Assembly (NCBI GenBank): GCA_958448685.1
Contig: CAUDEV010000005.1
Span: forward strand, 1-28,628
DNA: 28,628 nucleotides
Reading direction: 5' to 3'
DNA from: an uncultured Alphaproteobacteria bacterium
GTDB taxonomy: Bacteria; Pseudomonadota; Alphaproteobacteria; RUG11792
Shown: in pieces, positions 17,273-25,318 of the stretch
Numbering within the stretch: the stretch's first letter is position 1
How the letters are laid out: the number at the start of each line of letters is the position of its first letter
Notes under the pieces: model-generated
The model's input: the letters and a program-made list of their open reading frames with translations, nothing else
Told to the model about the DNA's origin: nothing
The model's database searches: none
Translations under genes and position numbers: made by a program

Positions 17273-18610
17273 TCAACTTTCTTGTGGATGACTATAAATT
17301 TTCAATAGCAAATTGTCTTTTGTAAATATCTTTTCTGCAAGCGATTTCACATCTTCAAACTTTATGCGGTTTATTAAACTCTTGATATTTTTCACTTCAT
17401 CCAAATTATAGCCGTTAATCAAATATGTTAGCACCATCATTCCCATATTCTGAGGATTGTCATTCAACATTTCAATTTGATCCAATAACTTCTTCTTTTC
17501 AATTTCAAATAATTCTTTAGTAAGATATTTTGAAACATAATCACACACAACCGCCAAAACTTCAGATTCAACAACATCCTTTTTTTGATTTTCTCGAAAT
17601 ACTGTTGAAATGTTTATTCTGCCTTTATCGAAAGCTCTTATATCCAGGTAAGAATCTATCGTATAAGAAAGCTTCTTTTTATCAACAATTTCTTGATATA
17701 AAATCGAACTTTCTCCAGAAGCCAAAATACTTCCTGCTATTTCTAGTATAGCTAACTTTTTTACATTATCAAAATATTTTCTGTCAATTTTATATATGAA
17801 GTTCAAATCATGTGTTGAAATCTGTGGTGATTCATGTTCGATTGTGTATTTCAAACCAGTATTAACAGGATCTATAACTCTTTCTCTCTTTTTCTCCTTT
17901 CCTTTTTTTATATTCCCGAAATATTTTTTCACTTTTTCCATTGCTTCATCTATTGTTATATCCCCAACCAATAAAACAAACGCATTATTTGGTTTATAAT
18001 ATTTTTTATAATGTTGTCTTACTGCTTTTTGATCACACGTTTTTATTTGATCAAGATAACCTATCACTGGATAGGAATAGTTAGAAAACAGGTACATAGA
18101 TTTCCAAGCAGCCTCTTCCATAAAGTTCGTTCTCGGATCTGATTCTGTTCGCATTTTCCGTTCTTCAATAACAACTTCTTTTTCTTTTGCCAAATCCTTA
18201 GAATCGATTTTTAAATTTTGCATTCTGTCAGCTTCTATTTTTAAATTATTATCAATAATATCTTTTGAAAATAAATGGACATAAAACGTGATATCATGAC
18301 TTGTGAATGCATTGGAATATTTGTTGTTAACAAATATCGTTTTTTTTAAATCTTCACCGCTTAAATTACGAGTTCCTTTAAACATCATATGTTCAAGAAT
18401 ATGAGAAACACCAACAATGTTCCTCGGATCATCTCCAGAACCAACATAATACCCTACCCCGCCAAATATTACTCCGTTACTTTTTAAATTTACAACAATG
18501 ACTTTTAAACCGTTATCTAATTTTCTTTCCTGTATATCTATATCACTCGTTTTTGAAAATGAAACTGTAATACCCAAAATCAGAAGCGTTATAAGTTTTG
18601 TAATTCTCAT
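17273..18610 (-). CDS. M16B zinc peptidase (active subunit)
   Basis: A 445-residue secreted or periplasmic insulinase-family protein with an N-terminal signal sequence (MRITKLITLLILGITVSFS). It has the inverted zinc motif HILEH at 70-74 and the third ligand about 76 residues on, in EVVIEERKM. M16B peptidases cut short peptides and unfolded polypeptides in a clam-shell chamber formed by two subunits. The C-terminal homologous domain is present (KLAILEIAGSILASGESS, then LYQEIVDKKKLSYTI). The preceding gene encodes a paralogue without the zinc motif, and the two overlap by four bases, so a heterodimer of catalytic and non-catalytic subunits is likely, as in mitochondrial processing peptidase. 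Confidence 0.9.
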   Translation of the reverse strand: MRITKLITLLILGITVSFSKTSDIDIQERKLDNGLKVIVVNLKSNGVIFGGVGYYVGSGDDPRNIVGVSHILEHMMFKGTRNLSGEDLKKTIFVNNKYSNAFTSHDITFYVHLFSKDIIDNNLKIEADRMQNLKIDSKDLAKEKEVVIEERKMRTESDPRTNFMEEAAWKSMYLFSNYSYPVIGYLDQIKTCDQKAVRQHYKKYYKPNNAFVLLVGDITIDEAMEKVKKYFGNIKKGKEKKRERVIDPVNTGLKYTIEHESPQISTHDLNFIYKIDRKYFDNVKKLAILEIAGSILASGESSILYQEIVDKKKLSYTIDSYLDIRAFDKGRINISTVFRENQKKDVVESEVLAVVCDYVSKYLTKELFEIEKKKLLDQIEMLNDNPQNMGMMVLTYLINGYNLDEVKNIKSLINRIKFEDVKSLAEKIFTKDNLLLKIYSHPQES

Positions 18611-19977
18611 TTTCTATCTCCTTTCGACACAGACTTCCCACAATCTACAAACATTAAATTATTAGGATTAAAAATCTTCTTTATAATTTTATTAACATCA
18701 TTCAAAGGCAAATCCTTATAATTATTTAAAATTTCATTCACTTCATTTATATCTGTTATTTCCATATTACGAATTTTCAAAATAAAATTCAAAACTGATG
18801 AATTGGAATCGAAAATATTTTGTGAAAACTTTTTTGCTATTGCTAAATTTAATTCTTCTTGAGTTATACCATTTTCATATATCTTCTTACACTCGTCTTT
18901 GATCATTTTTATCACTTTTTCGACGTTTTCAGGTCTAGTATCTGAATTTCCTAAAACATATGAACAAATATCATAGCTATTAAGATTTGATTGAATTCTA
19001 TAGACCAAACCGCTTTTATCTCTCACAGATTTTGAAAGCCTTGAAATAAGTCCAACCTCTCCAAATATACTATTAGCTACAGAAGCAGCGAAATAATCTT
19101 TCGAATTTTTATTAATTCCAGGAACCAAGAAAAGTACAGAAGATTGTGGATTATCTAATTCAACATGATATATTCCAGGTTTTATATCAAGAATATGCTG
19201 TTGTTCAACTTTATGAAAATCATTTTTTTTAATTTTCAAAGAATTAAGTATTTTTGAAAAACCGTTTTGTATTTTTGTATCTACTAAATCTGAAACAATT
19301 GTTATTTCTGCATTCTTATCTGAAAATAATTGCCCATAGCATTTTAAAACATCATCTCGTGTATAATTCGGCAATCTCTTCAACACTGCAGAGTATGAAG
19401 ATCTATAAGGATGACCTTCGGCAAAAAGTAATTCATTTAATTTCTCAGATGCTTTATTGCTTGGAGAAAACAATGCTTGATTTATGGAAACAATTATGTT
19501 CTGTTTTGTTATTTCTATTTTTTCATTATCAAAATGTGATTTTGTTAATATATCACAGAGAAGTTCTATAGTAATGTCAAAATATTTTGAAAGACATGAG
19601 CAAATAAGAATCGTATCATCTTTTGTGTAGTCAACAGAAATACTGATTGAGTTGTCTGTTAATAATTTCTTCAACTCTATGCTATTGTATTTTCCAGCCC
19701 CCTCCAAAATTGTATTAAAAGTCAAATCCAATAATCCAGGAGTTTTGTAAAAAGATCGTTCTCCTTCATTTTTAAATACAATACTGAAACATACTAAATC
19801 AGATTCAGTTTTTATGTTCCATACGGGTATATTGCTTGCATTTAATGATGTTATGTTTAAAGGAACCTGTTTCAATTCGATATTATTATCAAGTTTCAAT
19901 TTTCCAGAATTATGATAAATAATGCTTCCAGCGATCAATGATATCAATAATGATATTATCTTTAAACTTTTTTTCAT
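18607..19977 (-). CDS. M16-family protein lacking the zinc motif (partner subunit)
   Basis: A 456-residue paralogue of the downstream M16 peptidase. It begins with a hydrophobic signal or anchor (SLKIISLLISLIAGSIIY). At the place of HxxEH it reads LLDLT (82-86, within GLLDLTFNTILEGAG), so it cannot bind zinc in the usual way. The C-terminal domain keeps the Arg/Tyr-bearing segment RLSKSVRDKSGLVYRI that in M16 pairs completes the active site of the partner. It is therefore probably the non-catalytic subunit of a heterodimer. The ATG overlaps the tatD stop by four bases. This paired arrangement is common in alphaproteobacteria. Confidence 0.87.
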   Translation of the reverse strand: MKKSLKIISLLISLIAGSIIYHNSGKLKLDNNIELKQVPLNITSLNASNIPVWNIKTESDLVCFSIVFKNEGERSFYKTPGLLDLTFNTILEGAGKYNSIELKKLLTDNSISISVDYTKDDTILICSCLSKYFDITIELLCDILTKSHFDNEKIEITKQNIIVSINQALFSPSNKASEKLNELLFAEGHPYRSSYSAVLKRLPNYTRDDVLKCYGQLFSDKNAEITIVSDLVDTKIQNGFSKILNSLKIKKNDFHKVEQQHILDIKPGIYHVELDNPQSSVLFLVPGINKNSKDYFAASVANSIFGEVGLISRLSKSVRDKSGLVYRIQSNLNSYDICSYVLGNSDTRPENVEKVIKMIKDECKKIYENGITQEELNLAIAKKFSQNIFDSNSSVLNFILKIRNMEITDINEVNEILNNYKDLPLNDVNKIIKKIFNPNNLMFVDCGKSVSKGDRK

Positions 19978-20753
19978 TTTTTCATCTCCATGAAAGATTT
20001 GGCTTTTGAAAACAATCGGAAAAAATTCTCAGTCGTTATTTCTAAGATTTCCGAAATCGTCGTTTGTCTGATTTCTGCAATACATTCCGCGACTAAACTA
20101 ACATACCTCGGCTCGTTAGGTTTTCCACGATAAGGAACAGGAGTTAAATATGGACAATCTGTTTCTATAAGGAATCTATCATTTGGGACATATTTTGCAA
20201 TATTTCTCAAATCTTCTGACTTCTTAAATGTAATTATTCCTGAAAAAGAAATATTATATCCCAAATCCAATATCTTTTTTGCATTCTCCAAATTATCCGT
20301 ATAACAATGGAAAACTGCAGACTCTATAGGATATTCTGCTATTATATCGAATATATCATCAAAACACTCTCTGGAATGAAATATATAAGGCAAATCTATT
20401 TTATTCGATAATGAAAGCATATCTTGAAATAGCTTCAACTGAGATTCTTTAGGAAATTCATCCAAATAGTGATAGTCTAAACCAACCTCCCCTATCCCTA
20501 TCACCTTTTCCATTTTCGACATTTCTGCCATTTCACTTAAATCATAATTATCATCAAAATGAGATGGATGAATTCCAATTGATGCAAAGATATTCTCATA
20601 TTTATTTGCAATTTTGATATTTTCTGCCATATCTGAAACATTTGTGGAAATTGTAACAATATGACTAATACCTGCTAATTTTGCTAAGCTCAGCTTTTCA
20701 TCTAGATTATCTTTTATTTCAGGATAAGATAAATGTGCATGAGAATCTATCAT
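19974..20753 (-). CDS. tatD: TatD-family metal-dependent hydrolase/DNase
   Basis: TatD proteins are metal-dependent TIM-barrel nucleases (YcfH/TatD) proposed to act in DNA repair and turnover. The metal ligands are all visible: DSHAHL at the N-terminus, IGIGEVGLDYHY, IFHSREC, VFHCYTDN and IETDCPYLTPVPYRGKPNEP. I chose the ATG at 20753 because it gives the canonical start MIDSHAHL, lies four bases after the lon stop, and has AAGGA eight bases upstream. A longer frame from 20780 would overlap lon. It is the second gene of the lon operon. Confidence 0.93.
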   Translation of the reverse strand: MIDSHAHLSYPEIKDNLDEKLSLAKLAGISHIVTISTNVSDMAENIKIANKYENIFASIGIHPSHFDDNYDLSEMAEMSKMEKVIGIGEVGLDYHYLDEFPKESQLKLFQDMLSLSNKIDLPYIFHSRECFDDIFDIIAEYPIESAVFHCYTDNLENAKKILDLGYNISFSGIITFKKSEDLRNIAKYVPNDRFLIETDCPYLTPVPYRGKPNEPRYVSLVAECIAEIRQTTISEILEITTENFFRLFSKAKSFMEMKK

Positions 20754-20757
20754 ATTT

Positions 20758-23070
20758 TTAATCCTTAATGAAAATTTCACTTAATATTTCATCAACATGT
20801 CTTACGCACTTTATAGTAATCTCATCCTTAATAACTTGAGGTAATTCAGAAATATCCTTTTCATTCTCTTTTGGAATAAACACTTTCTTTATGCCATTTC
20901 TTCTAGCTGCAAGTAATTTTTCCTTCAATCCACCAATAGCAAGGACATTTCCAATCAAAGTTATTTCTCCGGTCATTGCTATGTCTGTTTTTACTTTTCT
21001 ATTTGTAAAAGCAGAAACTATAGAACTACAAATAGTCACACCAGCAGATGGCCCATCTTTTGGAACAGCTCCTTCTGGAACATGAACATGGATATCTGTT
21101 TTTGAAAATTCTTCAGGATCAATTTTAAAATCTTTTGCTCTTGATTTCACATAACTGAGAGCCGCTTTTATAGACTCCTGCATAACTTCTCCCAACTTCC
21201 CTGTGGAAATTATATTTCCTGTTCCTGGGATAAGTAATGTCTCAATTTCTAAAACATCACCACCTGCAGAAGTCCAAGCTAATCCTGTTACTACTCCAAC
21301 TTCAGGAGTTTCTCTAATTTCGGATTTTGAATATTTTTCTATACCCAAGAAATCAGATAAATTAGAGCTATTTATATCAACTGTTTTTGAAGCATCCGTA
21401 ACCAATTTTCTGACTGATTTTCTGCAAATCTTGGAAATCTCACGTTCTAAATTCCTAACCCCAGATTCCATAGTATAGTTCTTTATTATCTTATTTATTA
21501 CAGAATCATCAAATTTTAATTCTTCTTTTTTCAATCCATTTAATTCAATTTGTTTCGGAATTATATGGATTTTGGCAATATTTAGCTTTTCTTCTTCTGT
21601 ATAACCTGAAAGTTCTATGACTTCCATACGATCCAACAAAGCATGAGGAATATCAAGACTATTTGCAGTTGTTATGAATGTAGTCTCTGATAAATCATAT
21701 GGTACTTCTATATAGTGATCAACAAACGCTTGGTTTTGTTCAGGATCCAAAACTTCCAGAAGGGCAGAAGCAGGATCTCCGCGCCAATCAGATCCAAGTT
21801 TGTCTATTTCATCAAGCATAACTATCGGATTCTTAGTTTTCGCTTTTTTCAAGCCTTGTATAATTTTCCCAGGCATTGCTCCGATATATGTTCTTCTATG
21901 CCCTCTTATTTCAGATTCATCATTAATTCCACCCAATGCTATTCTCACAAAAGACTTTTTTGTAGCTTCTGCTATAGCTTTTCCAAGAGATGTTTTCCCA
22001 ACACCCGGAGGCCCAACAAAGCACATTATCTGGGCTTTCATTTTTTTTACTCTTTTTTGAACTGCAATATATTCGAGTATTCTTTCTTTGATTTTTTCTA
22101 ATCCATAATGACTTCTATTAAGAATCTCTTCAGCATCACGCATTGAAGACTCTTCCCTTGAAGATATCCATGGAAGGGTAATTAACCAATCTACATAAGT
22201 TCTTATGATACCACTTTCTTGCGAAAGCGGTGGCATATTCCTGAGTTTTTTTAATTCTCCTAGGGCTTTCTCCTTTGCTTCAGAAGACATTTCAGATTTT
22301 TTCACTTTATGTTCAAGAGCTTTCACTTCTTGAGTAATATCATCTAGATCTCCAAGCTCTTTATATATTGCTTTTAATTGCTCATTCAAATAATACTCTT
22401 TTTGGTTTTTCTCGACTTGTTTCTTTACTCTATTTTTTATCTTCTTTTCAACTGAAACTAATTCTGTTTTTTCTTCCATCAAATAAATTAATCTTTCCAA
22501 TCTCTCTTCGACAGAAACCATTTCTAATATTTCTTGACGCTCACTTATTTTCAAAGGCAGATAAGAAGCAATAGTATCACATAATTTTGAGCAGTCTTCA
22601 ATTGACGCAACAGAAGACAAAACATCCAAAGGTAACCTCTTATTTTGCTTAAAGAAAGTTTCAAAATTAGATAGAAGAGCTAATCTCAAAGCGTCCAATT
22701 TTTTCTTGCTATTTCTTGGAACCTTTGCTTCAACAGTTTCCGCAATCATCATGGAATCTTCATCTATTATTTTCCCGATTTTTGCTCTATATAATCCATC
22801 AGCAAGTATTTTCACAGTTCCATCTGTCAGCTTTATCATCTGATCTATATGACATACTGTACCGAATTTATAAAGATCATCAGGAGTAACAAAATCTAAA
22901 CCAGGATCTTTTTGTGTGACAAATACAACTTGCTTATCTTGTTCAATAGCCGTTTCTATAGCTTTTATTGATTTTTGACGTCCTATAAAAAGTGGTATTA
23001 CAAATTCTGGAAAAACAACATTTTCTCTTAATGCAACTAAAGGAAATCGATTTTTTGAGTTTTTCAACAT
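20758..23070 (-). CDS. lon: ATP-dependent Lon protease
   Basis: Lon degrades misfolded and some regulatory proteins in the cytoplasm. The 770-residue product has the N-terminal substrate-binding LAN domain (about 8-200), a coiled-coil linker (RVKKQVEKNQKEYYLNEQLK), and the AAA+ module. Walker A is GPPGVGKT (353-360) and Walker B is VMLDEID (417-423). The protease domain has the catalytic serine in PKDGPSAG (Ser675) and the lysine in the GGLKEK segment (716-718). The length matches the family. It is the first gene of a seven-gene operon ending in the PAP2-like gene. A promoter (23102-23130) with a palindrome at its start site lies just upstream. Confidence 0.97.
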   Translation of the reverse strand: MLKNSKNRFPLVALRENVVFPEFVIPLFIGRQKSIKAIETAIEQDKQVVFVTQKDPGLDFVTPDDLYKFGTVCHIDQMIKLTDGTVKILADGLYRAKIGKIIDEDSMMIAETVEAKVPRNSKKKLDALRLALLSNFETFFKQNKRLPLDVLSSVASIEDCSKLCDTIASYLPLKISERQEILEMVSVEERLERLIYLMEEKTELVSVEKKIKNRVKKQVEKNQKEYYLNEQLKAIYKELGDLDDITQEVKALEHKVKKSEMSSEAKEKALGELKKLRNMPPLSQESGIIRTYVDWLITLPWISSREESSMRDAEEILNRSHYGLEKIKERILEYIAVQKRVKKMKAQIMCFVGPPGVGKTSLGKAIAEATKKSFVRIALGGINDESEIRGHRRTYIGAMPGKIIQGLKKAKTKNPIVMLDEIDKLGSDWRGDPASALLEVLDPEQNQAFVDHYIEVPYDLSETTFITTANSLDIPHALLDRMEVIELSGYTEEEKLNIAKIHIIPKQIELNGLKKEELKFDDSVINKIIKNYTMESGVRNLEREISKICRKSVRKLVTDASKTVDINSSNLSDFLGIEKYSKSEIRETPEVGVVTGLAWTSAGGDVLEIETLLIPGTGNIISTGKLGEVMQESIKAALSYVKSRAKDFKIDPEEFSKTDIHVHVPEGAVPKDGPSAGVTICSSIVSAFTNRKVKTDIAMTGEITLIGNVLAIGGLKEKLLAARRNGIKKVFIPKENEKDISELPQVIKDEITIKCVRHVDEILSEIFIKD

Positions 23071-23089
23071 CTAAATATTATATGCAAAG

Positions 23090-23102
23090 TCTGATAATCA
23101 GA
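23090..23102. promoter_or_regulatory. Palindrome at the lon transcription start, possible operator
   Basis: TCTGATAATCAGA is a perfect 13-base palindrome with a one-base centre. It touches the -10 box of the proposed lon promoter and covers the predicted start point, where a bound repressor would block transcription. No regulator can be named from the sequence. Confidence 0.4.
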
Positions 23103-23130
23103 TTTTATATTAATATATCCAATTTGTCCA
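23102..23130 (-). promoter_or_regulatory. Promoter of the lon operon
   Basis: On the minus strand TGGACA (23130-23125) and TAAAAT (23107-23102) are 17 bases apart, each one base from consensus. Transcription would begin near 23095, about 25 bases before the lon ATG. I see no good heat-shock -10 box, though a CTTGAAA lies further upstream. Confidence 0.5.
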
Positions 23131-23198
23131 GTTTTACTATAAGAGATTATTTTTAGAATATTGAGATTTCAAGTGAAAATTTTGTTGTTAACAAAAAA

Positions 23199-23392
23199 TG
23201 TGGATAAGTCTGTGTATAACTAAAAATTGAAAATTTTTTTAGGTGTGAATCCATAGTTTATTCTTAATTGTTCAATTTTTGAACACGCCTCAAAGGGCTG
23301 AAAAACCAATGTCAATAAGAAAATTTTGAAAACTGAAAAATTTTTTAAAGAGATTTTTTCAATTAATCGATCTTGGGAAATATTGTGCATAA
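23199..23392 (+). other. Cluster of three DnaA-box matches, possible replication origin
   Basis: Three nine-base sites fit the DnaA box TTATNCACA, all read here as its complement and in one orientation: TGTGGATAA (23199-23207), TGTGTATAA (23211-23219) and TGTGCATAA (23384-23392). They lie in a gap of about 490 bases between lon and the amidase gene. Runs such as GAAAATTTTTTT (23229-23240) and AAAAATTTTTTAAAGAG (23336-23352) could serve as an easily melted region. DnaA boxes plus AT-rich runs in a gene-free gap are what an oriC looks like. They could instead be sites where DnaA controls lon. No dnaA, gidA or hemE neighbours are in the window. Confidence 0.45.
23269..23285. repeat. Small perfect inverted repeat in the lon upstream gap
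   Basis: TGTTCAA (23269-23275) and TTGAACA (23279-23285) form a seven-base-pair stem with a three-base loop, between the DnaA-box matches. It may be a protein-binding dyad; its role is unknown. Confidence 0.35.
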
Positions 23393-23460
23393 TTTTTGAA
23401 AAATTTTAAAGTTTTGTATCATGATTTTTAAAACCTTGTCTTTTCATATAAAATATTGAA

Positions 23461-23511
23461 TGCGCCCGTGAGTATGATACCCTCAGATATTATACCATAC
23501 TCACAAGCGCA
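23461..23511 (-). terminator. Large hairpin after the amidase gene
   Basis: GTGAGTATG (23468-23476) pairs perfectly with CATACTCAC (23496-23504), and outside a two-by-two internal loop TGCGC (23461-23465) pairs with GCGCA (23507-23511). It lies about 50 bases after the amidase stop on the minus strand. The sequence that follows in that direction is AT-rich but not a clean T run. I take it as a probable terminator; it also marks the edge of the DnaA-box region. Confidence 0.45.
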
Positions 23512-23563
23512 CTAATACAGTATATATTATATTTCCAAACTAGCGAAACCTCATTACGCATTC

Positions 23564-24583
23564 TTAATTCAATGATATATACTCACCAAAAGCATGGGCT
23601 TTACTTGGATTTTCTTTAGCCCATGTATTAAATCCAGAAGTGAAAAATTCAAATTTAGTTTTTGAAATAGGATCAGTATAATCGTACAGAGCTATCATAT
23701 GTTTCAAGATATCTTCTTTTGTTTTTTCTCTTAAAATTCCTGAAATATCAGAAGTTGAATAATGAAGCTGATAAGCTCGGATTGAATCAGGACCGGATTC
23801 ATAACCCAAAAATGTAATAAAATCTTTATAATCTCCATCACTGAGATCTCTAAAAGCCTCTAAATTAACTTTATGTGTCTCTGATGGCCAATATCCAACT
23901 CCAAATTCTTCAAAAGCTCTTTTATAATCCCACATAGGGCCTATATCACTTTTTCTGGAAGGGGAAATATCAGCATGAGTTACAACATGATATCCTGGAA
24001 TTCTATAATGTTCTTGTAAATCTCGTGTGAAAGCTACACTTGCCACGAATTGTCCTTCACTGAACGGATACCAATAAACTTCAGATCCAGTTAGCTTTTG
24101 AGGTGCTGAAAATCCGAGAAAACCAACATTTGTTCTTTCAAATCCCGGATTGATATGCTCTATTCCTATTGAATAATAATTCAAACCTGTTTTCCCAGCA
24201 AAATAAGAAACTCCAGCATGATATGCTATATCAGTATCCGGATTAACAGTCTTATATATAGTTCCATCATTGTCTATTGTGAAATGAGCAGAAACGCCTC
24301 TTCCATTATATGTGTTAATAGTTCCTCTAAGAGAAGTTCCTGCATTATAATGCAGAACAATAAATTGATGTAAATCTTCTTTATATTGTTCAAATGTTGC
24401 CGGTTTTGAAGGATTCGTCCAACGATGATAAGATTCTTCCCATGTTCTATGTGTAACTCCACTTGCTCTAACTTCATTATCTAAATAGCAATCTACAATT
24501 CGATATGAAGAAGTAAGAAAACTTTCAGTAGCCTGAACAGTGCATATGCATGAAAGCATTACTAAACAATTTAATATTTTCAC
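23564..24583 (-). CDS. Secreted N-acetylmuramoyl-L-alanine amidase (Amidase_2, AmiD-like)
   Basis: Cuts the bond between N-acetylmuramic acid and the peptide stem of peptidoglycan. The 339-residue product has a signal peptide (about 1-18) and an Amidase_2 domain (about 70-220). Zinc ligands are His78 (FIVLHYNAG), His203 (VVTHADISPSRK) and Asp213 (RKSDIGP), with Glu142 in SIGIEHINPG. SAHF and YHAG are also conserved. The C-terminal region has FLGYESGPDSIRAYQLHY, like the peptidoglycan-binding domain of E. coli AmiD, then an extra helical tail. A Cys at residue 13 is inside the signal sequence, so a lipoprotein is possible but the lipobox is poor. It likely acts in wall turnover in the periplasm or outer membrane. 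It appears to be transcribed alone. Confidence 0.9.
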   Translation of the reverse strand: MKILNCLVMLSCICTVQATESFLTSSYRIVDCYLDNEVRASGVTHRTWEESYHRWTNPSKPATFEQYKEDLHQFIVLHYNAGTSLRGTINTYNGRGVSAHFTIDNDGTIYKTVNPDTDIAYHAGVSYFAGKTGLNYYSIGIEHINPGFERTNVGFLGFSAPQKLTGSEVYWYPFSEGQFVASVAFTRDLQEHYRIPGYHVVTHADISPSRKSDIGPMWDYKRAFEEFGVGYWPSETHKVNLEAFRDLSDGDYKDFITFLGYESGPDSIRAYQLHYSTSDISGILREKTKEDILKHMIALYDYTDPISKTKFEFFTSGFNTWAKENPSKAHAFGEYISLN

Positions 24584-24613
24584 TTTTATAATTTAATAAA
24601 TAGTATTTTTATA

Positions 24614-24642
24614 ATTTTATAATAATTCATGAAAAAATGCAA
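24614..24642 (-). promoter_or_regulatory. Possible amidase promoter
   Basis: On the minus strand TTGCAT (24642-24637) and TAAAAT (24619-24614) are 17 bases apart, giving a leader of about 24 bases before the ATG at 24583. The region is very AT-rich, so chance matches are easy. Confidence 0.35.
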
Positions 24643-24659
24643 ATAACAAATATTAGAGC

Positions 24660-24870
24660 GTATTAGCTCAAAAGATGTGAGACAAAAAGAGAATCTTCTA
24701 ACACAGATTTAATATACAAAAAGGAGTATGACCTTGCAAGTAAGAATAATGTGAACGAAAAGTATTATAATTCAATAAACTTATTTAACTCAATTCGAAG
24801 GCCAATTTGTACAAAGTCCGCAGTTTGTATTTACACATTTCATCATAATATCTCCAAGAAAAATTTCTAA
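24660..24870 (-). pseudogene. Second remnant of the rve/IS481-like transposase (C-terminal part)
   Basis: The plus-strand sequence 24662-24806 aligns with 4749-4891 over its whole length, with shared runs such as TAACACAGATTTA and TATGACCTTGCAAG versus CATGACCTTGCAAG. On the minus strand it reads IGLRIELNKFIEL, a stop, then YIKSVLEDSLFVSHLLS. This is the counterpart of IGLRITLNKFID and YTKSVLGDSLSVSHFMK in the first remnant. Weaker similarity continues to about 24870. Only the last quarter of the gene remains, with stops and a frameshift. The two copies have diverged, so both insertions are old. Confidence 0.7.
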
Positions 24871-24910
24871 AATTTGATTAAAGCTTTTTGGGACTATGTT
24901 TCGCTTCGCC

Positions 24911-24982
24911 TCTCTTCGAGCGCACGTGAAACATTTTAAAAATGAATAAGTATCTCTTCGAACGCATATGAAACACTTTTTT
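24911..24982 (+). repeat. Imperfect direct repeat, 42-base period
   Basis: Two units of about 27 bases start at 24911 and 24953: TCTCTTCGAGCGCACGTGAA and TCTCTTCGAACGCATATGAA, each followed by ACATTTT or ACACTTT. About 23 of 27 positions agree. The first unit is also framed by ATGTTTC (24896-24902) and GAAACAT (24928-24934), an inverted repeat. The GC-rich cores stand out in this AT-rich gap. I see no gene between 24871 and 25300. Confidence 0.5.
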
Positions 24983-25278
24983 TAAATATCTCCGGAATAT
25001 TTTAAGTATTGTTAACGGAAAATAATGCTGTTTGTAATAATATTTTGCAAGAAAATTATAACTATAATTATCTAAAATTTATAAGCCTTTTTAAAACATT
25101 ATTATATATCCATCTTCAATATATCTAGGCGAACTTAACATACGGTTTATAATCTGAATAGAGATAAGTATGATAAAGCTTAGTTTTTCAAGACTCTATC
25201 CAAATTTTACCCCTTTCATTGATTAGTTTCTACTTTTCAACTATTTCAATTTATTATTTGTGTTTCAGAAAAACTTAA

Positions 25279-25306
25279 TTGTGTTTAAATTTTTTACTGA
25301 TATAAT
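25279..25306 (+). promoter_or_regulatory. Promoter of tRNA-Leu
   Basis: TTGTGT (25279-25284) and perfect TATAAT (25301-25306) are 16 bases apart. Transcription would start near 25313, six bases before the mature tRNA end. Confidence 0.6.
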
Positions 25307-25318
25307 AATAGAAGGAAT

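Noticed and set aside
21715..22101. Long plus-strand frames opposite lon, and similar frames opposite the porin, ftsI, lolC and ftsZ
   Set aside because: They lie inside well-recognised genes on the other strand and have no motif, start signal or context of their own.
23077..23082. Perfect TATAAT directly before the lon ATG as its promoter
   Set aside because: No suitable -35 box lies 16-18 bases upstream, and transcription would start at the coding region. The pair at 23102-23130 fits better.
23161..23200. Heat-shock (sigma32) promoter for lon based on CTTGAAA on the minus strand
   Set aside because: The -35-like box is good, but no CCCCAT-like -10 box follows at the right distance.
24800..24860. 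Short minus-strand frame starting MMKCVNTNCGLCTNWP behind GGAG
   Set aside because: Only about 20 codons, and the DNA aligns with the transposase relic read in another frame.
24911..24982. CRISPR array
   Set aside because: Only two imperfect units, no regular spacers and no cas genes in the window.
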